Below are positions 1 to 5,683 of a DNA stretch of 9,273 bases, piece after piece. The notes under the pieces are model-generated. The model made no database searches. It saw only the letters and a program-made list of their open reading frames with translations, and was not told the DNA's origin. Source of the DNA: Burkholderiales bacterium (GTDB lineage Bacteria; Pseudomonadota; Gammaproteobacteria; Burkholderiales; SG8-39); assembly GCA_017880745.1 (NCBI GenBank), contig JADGRR010000084.1:1-9273 (forward strand). Reading direction: 5' to 3'. The translations under genes and the position numbers were made by a program. Numbering within the stretch: the first letter of the stretch is position 1; the number at the start of each line of letters is the position of its first letter.

Positions 1-262
1 CGATCAGCTTCAGCAGTGCGCCGCGATCGCGAATCAGAACCCGCGCAAGCGGGGGTCTCGCCGGGCTCGCGATTTCCTGCCCATCCCACAACACGAGATC
101 CAGGGGCGGACTGCCGAGCGACTCCATCATTCGCGCCAAAAGCAGCTTTTCCGCGGAGAAAACCTTGCTGCCCAGAGCCCGCCGCGGCTCAATTTCACGC
201 GGCGCGCAATCGGCGCCAGCGCTCATCGCTTTGGCGTACGCTTCGGTTCGCTCTTGACCCAT
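1..262 (-). CDS. Cyclopropane-fatty-acyl-phospholipid synthase-like protein, N-terminal part
   Basis: This is the first 87 codons of a minus-strand gene that leaves the left edge of the window. The ATG at 262-260 follows a good ribosome binding site (GGGAGG, 7 nt away), and the frame is open to the edge. The text LLLARMMESLGSPPLDLVLW (about residues 40-59), then DGQEIASP and ARVLIRDRGALLKLI, matches the N-terminal region found ahead of the SAM-methyltransferase domain in the cyclopropane-fatty-acid synthase family. Members of that family move a methylene from S-adenosylmethionine onto the double bond of an unsaturated acyl chain in membrane phospholipid. The catalytic domain is outside the window, so the exact activity (cyclopropanation or another acyl methylation) cannot be read. 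It lies 147 nt downstream of pmtA on the same strand, which suggests a lipid-modification operon. The first 25 or so residues are not recognisably conserved. Confidence 0.72.
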   Translation of the reverse strand, partial: MGQERTEAYAKAMSAGADCAPREIEPRRALGSKVFSAEKLLLARMMESLGSPPLDLVLWDGQEIASPARPPLARVLIRDRGALLKLI

Positions 263-269
263 CCCGGCA

Positions 270-275
270 CCTCCC
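270..275 (-). promoter_or_regulatory. Ribosome binding site of the cfa-like gene
   Basis: Read on the minus strand this is GGGAGG, followed by 7 nt and then ATG at 262. It decides the start of the left-edge partial gene, whose frame would otherwise be easy to miss because it has no stop inside the window. Confidence 0.65.
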
Positions 276-409
276 GTTCGTGTCCTGCAGTCGCTTGAAC
301 TATCTTCGCATGCATCCGCGCCGCAACGCAAATCCCCTGCATCTCGGCTTTACCTCGCCCTGCGCGTGCTCTCTTGCGCGGCAAGACCGGCATCGCGGGC
401 GCATGCTCT

Positions 410-1072
410 TTATGATGGCGCGAACGCCGGCGCCGGGATTGCGGCCGGGCATTGCTTGTTGTTTCTGGCCTCGACCATCGTGGAAAAGTCAAAAAGATTC
501 ACTCGGCGTATGTTCATCGCGTCCAGGCCGGTTTCGCCGAGAAACCGGTCGAACGAGAAGTTCGGGCGGAATCCGAGCTGCTTCGACAGCGGCGCAAGCA
601 GGCGTTCGACGCCGCCGAGTATGGGATTGCGGCTGTGAAAGTGGTTTACCATGAATATCTGGCCGCCGGGCTTGCACACCCTGCGCATCTCATCGACCAG
701 CCGTTCCGGATGCGGAACCACGGAGGCGACATACATGGCGACCACCTTATCGAAGCTGTCGTCCTTGAACTCCATGTTTTCGGCGTCCATGACCATCAGC
801 CCGGCCACGTTTTCGAGCCCGCAGCGCGCTTGCCGGACGCGGGCCTGATCGAGCATATGGCGGGAAATATCGATGCCGACGACGCTTACGTTGTCCGGGT
901 ACAGCGGCAGGGAAAGTCCGGTGCCGACGCCGACTTCCAAAATCCGCTCCCCGGGACCGCAGTCCATCCTGTCGACGATCGCCCTGCGGCCGGGTTGAAA
1001 TACCGCCCCGAAGCAGACATCGTAAAAGCGCGCGTAACGCCGGTAGGCCTGTTCTATCGCTCGGATATCCAA
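410..1072 (-). CDS. pmtA: Phosphatidylethanolamine N-methyltransferase (PmtA type)
   Basis: A 220-residue class I SAM-dependent methyltransferase resembling the Rhodobacter-type PmtA family. That family methylates phosphatidylethanolamine stepwise toward phosphatidylcholine at the inner membrane. The N-terminal family signature reads AYRRYARFYDVCFGAVFQPG (residues 9-28). The SAM-binding glycine loop is ILEVGVGTGLSLPLY (44-58), D68 ends strand 2 and would contact the ribose, MDAENM (95-100) is motif II-like, and CKPGGQIFMVNHF (133-145) carries the NHF seen in this family. The start is taken as TTG at 1072 because AGGAGG stands 6 nt upstream and the family signature begins at once. The frame stays open upstream to a GTG at 1183, but that stretch looks noncoding. 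The next gene on this strand is the cfa-like gene. No clear promoter was found in 1085-1225. The exact substrate (PE or its monomethyl form) is inferred from the family. Confidence 0.84.
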   Translation of the reverse strand: MDIRAIEQAYRRYARFYDVCFGAVFQPGRRAIVDRMDCGPGERILEVGVGTGLSLPLYPDNVSVVGIDISRHMLDQARVRQARCGLENVAGLMVMDAENMEFKDDSFDKVVAMYVASVVPHPERLVDEMRRVCKPGGQIFMVNHFHSRNPILGGVERLLAPLSKQLGFRPNFSFDRFLGETGLDAMNIRRVNLFDFSTMVEARNNKQCPAAIPAPAFAPS

Positions 1073-1078
1073 GGATGT

Positions 1079-1084
1079 CCTCCT
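1079..1084 (-). promoter_or_regulatory. Ribosome binding site fixing a TTG start for pmtA
   Basis: On the minus strand this is a perfect AGGAGG, then ACATCC, then TTG. It supports the rare TTG start at 1072 over the GTG at 1183 and removes 37 poorly conserved residues from the longer open frame. Confidence 0.75.
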
Positions 1085-1225
1085 GTTTCTGGCCGGATCC
1101 AGCGGGTTGCGCGGGCCTATTGCACCCGTACATTCGGCATTCAGCCTACCCCGCCTCCACCTGCCAAGTTTGATATTGGTCACCGACGCAGTAACCCGGG
1201 CACGACCGCGAGTGATACGGCCGCA

Positions 1226-1293
1226 AGGTAGAATGCTCTCATGAAAATGCTCATCCTCGCCAGCGGCAACGCCGGCAAGCTGCGCGAAATTCA
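1226..1293 (+). repeat. Direct repeat, upstream copy (rdgB promoter and 5' end)
   Basis: This 68-bp stretch aligns without gaps to 3673-3740, with 61 identities counted by eye and an uninterrupted identical run of 34 nt (TCGCCAGCGGCAACGCCGGC and the 14 nt after it). Weaker similarity with a 2-nt gap continues upstream to about 1209. Similarity stops abruptly after codon 18 of the reading frame. Both copies have the same orientation and bracket the aminotransferase and threonine aldolase genes. Confidence 0.92.
1229..1234 (+). promoter_or_regulatory. Candidate -10 element of the rdgB remnant
   Basis: TAGAAT is followed by exactly 6 nt and then ATG at 1241. With standard sigma-70 spacing the first transcribed base would be the A of the ATG, giving a leaderless transcript. 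The same hexamer and spacing are kept in the intact copy at 3676-3681. No convincing -35 hexamer is visible. It could now drive the PLP operon downstream. Confidence 0.45.
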
Positions 1294-1381
1294 GTCCATA
1301 CGCACGTCCATCGCGAAATGCGCGCGCCCCCGCCGCATGCTAAATTGCCGTTCCTCCAAGACAAAGCCCCGAATTGCATGA
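1241..1381 (+). pseudogene. Truncated rdgB 5' fragment fused to unrelated sequence
   Basis: The first 18 codons read MKMLILASGNAGKLREIQ, matching the intact RdgB at 3688 (MKKLVIASGNAGKLREIQ) at 15 of 18 positions, with two of the three differences conservative (I/V and L/I). They carry the substrate-binding SGNAGK loop of the XTP/dITP pyrophosphatase family. After codon 18 (position 1294) similarity is lost, and the active-site acidic residues and the rest of the enzyme are missing, so this copy cannot be functional RdgB. The frame happens to stay open for 46 codons and ends in TGA at 1379-1381, which overlaps the aminotransferase ATG at 1378 by four bases. It is best read as a rearrangement scar. 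It may survive as a short leader ORF that passes ribosomes to the next gene; that role is inference. Confidence 0.85.
1336..1344 (+). promoter_or_regulatory. Candidate extended -10 promoter for the PLP operon
   Basis: TGCTAAATT has the TGn extension followed by a TAAATT hexamer. Transcription would start near 1351 and leave about 27 nt before the ATG at 1378. There is no recognisable -35 and no Shine-Dalgarno sequence in the leader. It lies just right of the end of the rdgB homology and may be the native promoter of the aminotransferase gene. Confidence 0.3.
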
Positions 1382-2574
1382 ACAGCGATAGCCCAGGCCG
1401 CATCCCCGGCGACCGTTTCCTGCACTCCCCCGGCCCCACACACATCCCTGCCGAAGTGCTAAACGCCATGCACCGCCAACCCATGGATCACGGCGACCCT
1501 CGGCTCGACCAGCTGGCCGCCACGTGCGAAACCGGCCTGCGGCGCCTGCTGCAAACCGAGCGGGCCGACCTGTTCATGTACATCTCCAATGGCCACGGCG
1601 CATGGGAGGCGACCACGGAAAACCTGCTCACGCCGGGACAGACCGCGCTGATTCCGGGCACCGGGCATTTCTCCGAGCAGTGGGCCATCCAGGCCGAGGC
1701 GACCGGGCGCCGCGTCATCCGCACGCCTCACCGCGAGGGCTACCCGATCGACCCGAACGATGTCGAACAGGCCCTGCGCGCCGACAAGAAGCGCGAAATC
1801 GTCGCCGTCTTCACCGTGCACACCGACACTGCGAGCGGCGCTACCTGCGACCTGAAAGCGATCCGCGCGGCGATCGACGCCGCCGGCCACCCGGCACTGT
1901 TCGTGGCCGATATCGTGGCGTCGCTCGCCGCCGCGCCGTTCGCGATGGATGCGCTGGGAGTCAACGTCGCGGTAGGCGCCTCGCAGAAGGGGCTGATGTG
2001 CCCGCCCGGCTTCGGCTTCGTCGCGGTTGATGCGCGCGCAGGCGAGCTTGCCGCGAAGAATCCAGCGCCGCGCTACTACTGGGACTGGGGGCGGCGCAAG
2101 GCAGAGTACAGCTACCGGAAATTCTGCGGCACCGCGCCGCAGAACCTGCTGTTCGGGCTCGAGGCCGCGCTCGCGCTGCTGGACCGCGAAGGCATGGCAG
2201 CGGTGCACGCCCGCCACGCGTCGCTGGCGCGCGCGGTGCAGGTGGCGGTCGAGTGCTGGTCGCGGGAGGGCGCGGTGTCTCTGCATTGTCGCGTACCCGA
2301 GGCGCGTTCGGTGTCCGTCACCACCATCGACGTGCGCCCCGGCGTCGATGTCGAGGCGCTGCGCAGCGTCGCGCGCGAGCGCTTCCAGGTCGCCTTCGCC
2401 GGCGCCCTCGGCCCGCAGTTCGGCCGCGCCTTCCGTATCGGACACCTCGGCGATGTGAATGCCGCGATGATCCTCGGCTGCCTTGCGGGCGTCGAAGCGG
2501 CGATGCTGGTGCAGGACATCCCCTTCGGCCGCGACGGGGTGCAGAAGGCCGTGGAGTGTCTGGCAGCGGGATGA
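1378..2574 (+). CDS. Class V aminotransferase, serine/alanine-glyoxylate type
   Basis: A 398-residue, fold-type I PLP enzyme, the usual length for the serine-glyoxylate / alanine-glyoxylate aminotransferase family, which makes glycine from glyoxylate using serine or alanine as amino donor. The substrate-entry segment is FLHSPGPTHIPAEVL (14-28). The cofactor loop is SNGHGAWEA (70-78) with W76 placed to stack on PLP. HTDTASG is at 148-154, D178 in VADIVASLAA would hold the pyridine nitrogen, and K204 in GASQKGLMCPPG is the Schiff-base lysine. A C-terminal FRIGHLGDV matches the family's FRIGHxG motif. The start at 1378 is preferred because family similarity begins near there; an in-frame ATG at 1318 adds 20 unlikely residues. 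Neither start has a clear ribosome binding site, and the ATG overlaps the stop of the upstream rdgB-fragment ORF. The threonine aldolase follows after 6 nt. The donor amino acid, and a phosphonate or other relative, cannot be settled from sequence alone. Confidence 0.85.
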   Translation: MNSDSPGRIPGDRFLHSPGPTHIPAEVLNAMHRQPMDHGDPRLDQLAATCETGLRRLLQTERADLFMYISNGHGAWEATTENLLTPGQTALIPGTGHFSEQWAIQAEATGRRVIRTPHREGYPIDPNDVEQALRADKKREIVAVFTVHTDTASGATCDLKAIRAAIDAAGHPALFVADIVASLAAAPFAMDALGVNVAVGASQKGLMCPPGFGFVAVDARAGELAAKNPAPRYYWDWGRRKAEYSYRKFCGTAPQNLLFGLEAALALLDREGMAAVHARHASLARAVQVAVECWSREGAVSLHCRVPEARSVSVTTIDVRPGVDVEALRSVARERFQVAFAGALGPQFGRAFRIGHLGDVNAAMILGCLAGVEAAMLVQDIPFGRDGVQKAVECLAAG

Positions 2575-2580
2575 AACGAG

Positions 2581-3606
2581 ATGGCCGAAGTGACCGGCAA
2601 GCTGATCGACCTGAGGAGCGACACTGTCACGCGCCCGAGCCGAGACATGCGCGCCGCCATGGCCGCGGCCGAGGTGGGCGACGACGTCTATGGCGACGAT
2701 CCGACGGTCAACCGCCTGCAGGCGCGCGCAGCCGAACTGTTCGGCCATGAAGCGGCGCTGTTCGCGCCGTCGGGCACACAGACCAACCTGATCGCGCTGC
2801 TCACGCACTGCCAGCGCGGCGACGAATACATCGTCGGCCAGGAAGCGCATACCTACAAATACGAAGCCGGCGGCGGCGCCGTACTCGGCAGCATCCAACC
2901 GCAGCCCATCGCCCACCAAGCCGACGGCAGCCTCGCGCTCGCGGACATCGAGCGCGCGATCAAGCCGGACGACTTCCACTTCGCGCGCAGCCGCCTGCTC
3001 GCGCTGGAGAACACGCTCGGCGGGCGAGTCCTTGCGCCCGTCTACACCGAGGCGGCGACCCGGCTCGCTCACGATCGCGGCCTCGCCACGCACCTGGATG
3101 GCGCGCGCATCTGCAATGCAGCGGTGAAACTCGGCATCAGCCTGCGAGACGCCGTGACAGGCTTCGACAGCGTCTCCGTCTGTCTCTCCAAGGGACTGGG
3201 CGCGCCGGTCGGCTCGGTGCTGTGCGGCAGCCGGGAATTCGTGAAGCAGGCGCTGCGCTGGCGCAAGATGCTGGGCGGCGGCATGCGCCAGGCCGGCATA
3301 CTCGCCGCGGCTGGCCTGTACGCGCTGGAGCACAACATCCCGCGGCTGGCCGAAGACCATGAAAACGCCGCGCGCCTCGCCCGGGGTTTATCGGACATTG
3401 CGCAAATCAAGGTGGCCACGCCGGAAACCAACATGGTCTTTGCGGACATACCAGCCGGGCAGTGTTCCCTGCTGGAGGACACGCTGGGACGCAGGGGCAT
3501 ACTCGCGCAGGTCGACCCGCACATGCGCATCGTGCTCCACCTCGATATTTCATCAGCGGACGTGGACAGGACGATAGCCGCGTTCAAGGAATCTTTCGCC
3601 GCCTGA
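2581..3606 (+). CDS. ltaE: Low-specificity L-threonine aldolase
   Basis: A 341-residue cytosolic PLP enzyme of the threonine aldolase / beta-eliminating lyase family (E. coli LtaE is of similar size). It cleaves L-threonine and L-allo-threonine to glycine and acetaldehyde. The N-terminal IDLRSDTVTRPS (9-20) and EVGDDVYGDDPTVNRL (31-46) are diagnostic. H90 in QEAHTYKYEAGG would stack on PLP, HLDGAR (171-176) supplies the aspartate and arginine that hold the cofactor, and K204 in CLSKGLGAPVGS is the Schiff-base lysine. All expected residues are present and the length is normal. It starts 6 nt after the aminotransferase stop with only a weak ribosome binding site, so the two genes are probably cotranscribed and translationally coupled. 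Both enzymes converge on glycine. The stop is followed by 81 nt before rdgB. Confidence 0.92.
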   Translation: MAEVTGKLIDLRSDTVTRPSRDMRAAMAAAEVGDDVYGDDPTVNRLQARAAELFGHEAALFAPSGTQTNLIALLTHCQRGDEYIVGQEAHTYKYEAGGGAVLGSIQPQPIAHQADGSLALADIERAIKPDDFHFARSRLLALENTLGGRVLAPVYTEAATRLAHDRGLATHLDGARICNAAVKLGISLRDAVTGFDSVSVCLSKGLGAPVGSVLCGSREFVKQALRWRKMLGGGMRQAGILAAAGLYALEHNIPRLAEDHENAARLARGLSDIAQIKVATPETNMVFADIPAGQCSLLEDTLGRRGILAQVDPHMRIVLHLDISSADVDRTIAAFKESFAA

Positions 3607-3672
3607 TTCTTTGAGGTGTCCCGCGAGGCGTCCGCTGCAGAGCGGCGCAGTCGCCGTGACGCGACGCGGCCG

Positions 3673-3740
3673 AGGTAGAATGCCCTCGTGAAAAAACTCG
3701 TCATCGCCAGCGGCAACGCCGGCAAGCTGCGCGAAATCCA
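3673..3740 (+). repeat. Direct repeat, downstream copy (promoter and 5' end of intact rdgB)
   Basis: Partner of 1226-1293 at a constant offset of 2447 bp. This copy continues into a complete rdgB. The seven differences are one in the short spacer, the first base of the start codon (G here, A upstream), two in codon 3, and one each in codons 5, 6 and 17. Confidence 0.92.
3676..3681 (+). promoter_or_regulatory. Candidate -10 element of rdgB
   Basis: TAGAAT is followed by GCCCTC and then the GTG start at 3688. The predicted first base is the G of the start codon, so the mRNA would be leaderless. The arrangement is kept in the truncated copy. No good -35 was found, and no Shine-Dalgarno sequence could fit. 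Confidence 0.45.
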
Positions 3741-4290
3741 GGCGGTACTCGTTCCGCTGGGGTGCGAGATCCTGACTCAGGCCGAATTGGGCATCGCGGA
3801 CGCGGAGGAACCGCATCTCACGTTCATCGAGAATGCGCTGGCGAAAGCGCGCCATGTGGCACAGATCGCAGGTCTGCCGGCGCTGGCGGACGATTCCGGA
3901 GTCTGCGCGGTCGCGCTTGGCGGCGAGCCCGGTGTGCATTCGGCACGCTATGCCGGCAACGCGGCCGGCCGCGAGCAGCGCGACGCGCGCAACAACGACA
4001 AGCTGGTCGCCGCTCTGGCCGCCTGCACCGACCGCCGCGCCTACTATTATTGCGCCATGGTGCTGGTGCGCCACGCGGCCGATCCGCAGCCGCTGATCGG
4101 CGAAGGCTGCTGGTGGGGCGAAATCAGGGGCGAAGCGCGCGGGAGCAACGGCTTTGGCTACGATCCGCATTTCTTTCTGCCCGAACTCGGCATGACCGCG
4201 GCCGAACTCGATTCAGAGCACAAGAACCGGCTGTCGCATCGCGGCCAGGCGCTGCGCCAGCTGGTCGACAAGCTGCGCGGCTTTCCCTGA
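3688..4290 (+). CDS. rdgB: XTP/dITP pyrophosphatase (non-canonical purine NTP hydrolase)
   Basis: A 200-residue protein of the Ham1/RdgB family, which hydrolyses XTP, dITP and ITP to monophosphate and pyrophosphate so that deaminated purines are not incorporated into nucleic acid. It is a cytosolic enzyme, normally a dimer. ASGNAGKLREI (7-17) is the nucleotide-binding loop, FIENALAKA (46-54) holds the conserved glutamate, and LADDSGVCAVALGGEPGVHS (67-86) has the acidic catalytic pair D68-D69. FGYDP (156-160) and HKNRLSHRG (178-186) complete the base-recognition site. All motifs and the full length are present. GTG at 3688 is the start because the family begins at this residue. hemW follows on the same strand after a palindromic repeat, a common order. 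A truncated second copy of its promoter and first codons lies 2447 bp upstream. Confidence 0.95.
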   Translation: MKKLVIASGNAGKLREIQAVLVPLGCEILTQAELGIADAEEPHLTFIENALAKARHVAQIAGLPALADDSGVCAVALGGEPGVHSARYAGNAAGREQRDARNNDKLVAALAACTDRRAYYYCAMVLVRHAADPQPLIGEGCWWGEIRGEARGSNGFGYDPHFFLPELGMTAAELDSEHKNRLSHRGQALRQLVDKLRGFP

Positions 4291-4306
4291 TGGGAAAAAA
4301 GATAAC

Positions 4307-4381
4307 CCGCAGAGGGCGCAGAGGAAGGCAAGAGTTCGTTGTGTTTTCCGCTTTCCTCGGCAGCGTCTGCGGCCTCTGCGG
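4307..4381 (+). repeat. 75-bp imperfect palindromic intergenic repeat
   Basis: The left arm begins CCGCAGAGGGCGCAGA (4307-4322). The reverse complement of the right end (4366-4381) is CCGCAGAGGCCGCAGA, so 15 of 16 terminal bases pair. Inner GAGGAAGG and CTTTCCTC also match, with extra bases in the right arm. Each arm contains the CGCAGAGG word or a variant twice. The element fills most of the rdgB-hemW gap, ending 12 nt before the putative hemW -10. From memory, CCGCAGAGG/CCTCTGCGG palindromes are dispersed in many bacterial genomes; copy number here cannot be seen. It could fold in RNA, end rdgB transcription or replace the hemW -35 region. Confidence 0.75.
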
Positions 4382-4393
4382 TGAAAATCCGAC

Positions 4394-4399
4394 TATAGT
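4394..4399 (+). promoter_or_regulatory. Candidate -10 element of hemW
   Basis: TATAGT is followed by 9 nt and then ATG at 4409. The predicted transcription start is near 4406, giving a leader of about 3 nt and no room for a Shine-Dalgarno sequence. The position expected for a -35 (about 4371-4376) lies inside the palindromic repeat and does not resemble TTGACA. Confidence 0.4.
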
Positions 4400-4408
4400 C
4401 CGGCGCCA

Positions 4409-5623
4409 ATGCCTGCCGAGAGCATAACTGCCGTATCCGGCCTGGGTAGCATCAGCCTGAAGGCGCTGCCGCCGCTGTCGCTGTACGTGCACATCCCCTG
4501 GTGCGTCAGGAAATGTCCGTACTGCGACTTCAATTCGCACGAGGTCCGTGGTAAAAGTCAGGGCGAGGCGCCGGAGCAGGACTACGTGCAGGCGCTGATC
4601 GCCGACCTGGAACTCGCCCTGCCGCAGATCTGGGGCCGGCGCGTGTACTCGATATTTTTCGGCGGCGGCACGCCGAGTCTGTTCTCCGCGCGGGCGATCG
4701 AGGAGCTGCTGGCCGCGTTCCGCGCCCGGCTCAATCTCGCCGCGGACGCGGAAATCACGCTGGAAGCCAATCCGGGCACATTCGAATCGGCCAAGTTCCG
4801 CGACTACCGCGCTTGCGGCGTCAACCGCCTGTCGATCGGCATCCAGAGTTTCAATCCGGCGAAGCTGCAGGCGCTGGGCCGCATCCACGACGGCGAAGAG
4901 GCGCGCCGCGCCATCGGCATGGCGCAGGCGCATTTCGACAACATCAATCTCGACCTGATGTACGCCCTGCCGCAGCAGACGCTCGGGGAGGCGGAGCAGG
5001 ATATCGACACCGCGGCAGGCTTCGGCACCACGCACCTTTCGGCCTATCACCTCACGTTGGAGCCCAACACTTTGTTTCACCGCCATCCGCCGCCGCTGCC
5101 GGACTCCGAACTCGCCGCCGACATGCAGGAGATGATTGAAGAGCGGCTCGCAGGCAGCGCTTACGTCAACTACGAGACCTCGGCCTTCGCGCAGCCGGGG
5201 CGGGAGTGCCGGCACAATCTGAATTACTGGCGTTTCGGCGACTACCTCGGCATAGGCGCCGGCGCGCATTCCAAGCTTTCGTTTCCCGATCGCATCCTGC
5301 GCCAGATGCGCTACAAGCAGCCGCGCGAATACATGCAGCGGACCGCCGCCGGCGCGCCGGTGCAGGAGGAGCACGCAGTTTCACGCCAGGATCTGGGCTT
5401 CGAGTTCATGATGAACGCCCTGCGCCTGGCCGACGGCTTCGAGGCGGGGCTGTTCGCCGAGCGCACCGGTCTGGCCCTCACCGTCGTGGAGCGGCCCTTG
5501 CGGGAAGCGGTGCAGCGTGGTCTGATAACGCGTGACCATGTGCGCATTGCGCCGACGAAACTCGGGCAGCGGTTTCTGAACGATCTGCTGCAACTGTTCC
5601 TGCCGCCGGGCGGGGCGACCTAA
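4409..5623 (+). CDS. hemW: Radical SAM heme chaperone HemW
   Basis: A 404-residue radical-SAM protein of the HemW family, which binds heme and delivers it to respiratory proteins. It was long annotated as oxygen-independent coproporphyrinogen oxidase. The iron-sulfur motif is C32-x3-C36-x2-C39 in HIPWCVRKCPYCDFNSHE. The residue two after the last cysteine is F41, where true HemN has a fourth cysteine, which favours HemW. GGGTPS (85-90) binds SAM, LSIGIQSFN (141-149) and NLDLMYALPQQT (180-191) are family strands, and NYETSAFA (254-261) with YLGIGAGAHSKL (279-290) close the core. A winged-helix-like C-terminal region follows. The length is typical. The first 21 or so residues before LPPLSLYVHIPWC are not conserved, but no better start is visible. 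It lies downstream of rdgB, probably with its own promoter. Confidence 0.93.
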   Translation: MPAESITAVSGLGSISLKALPPLSLYVHIPWCVRKCPYCDFNSHEVRGKSQGEAPEQDYVQALIADLELALPQIWGRRVYSIFFGGGTPSLFSARAIEELLAAFRARLNLAADAEITLEANPGTFESAKFRDYRACGVNRLSIGIQSFNPAKLQALGRIHDGEEARRAIGMAQAHFDNINLDLMYALPQQTLGEAEQDIDTAAGFGTTHLSAYHLTLEPNTLFHRHPPPLPDSELAADMQEMIEERLAGSAYVNYETSAFAQPGRECRHNLNYWRFGDYLGIGAGAHSKLSFPDRILRQMRYKQPREYMQRTAAGAPVQEEHAVSRQDLGFEFMMNALRLADGFEAGLFAERTGLALTVVERPLREAVQRGLITRDHVRIAPTKLGQRFLNDLLQLFLPPGGAT

Positions 5624-5683
5624 GAAGGGATGGATATTCTGATTCTGTAGCGGACATTCAACCAGCGCCTGAGGGAGAATAAT

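Noticed and set aside
16..654. 212-codon plus-strand open frame at the left end
   Set aside because: It opposes the cfa-like and pmtA genes, both supported by ribosome binding sites and family motifs. Its translation resembles no known protein.
1073..1183. N-terminal extension of pmtA to a GTG at 1183
   Set aside because: The extra 37 residues do not resemble the family, and AGGAGG lies correctly placed before the TTG at 1072.
1318..1377. Earlier ATG start for the aminotransferase
   Set aside because: No ribosome binding site, a 20-residue extension without family similarity, and it would lie largely upstream of the candidate -10 at 1339-1344.
1459..3360. 633-codon open frame on the minus strand opposite both PLP genes
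   Set aside because: It is antisense to two well-supported enzymes. The translation is rich in Arg, Ala, His and Gln with no domain, as expected for a mirror frame in GC-rich DNA.
3632..3645. Small hairpin CCGCT-GCAG-AGCGG after the threonine aldolase gene as a terminator
   Set aside because: Only five base pairs and no T-run; it may be chance in GC-rich DNA.
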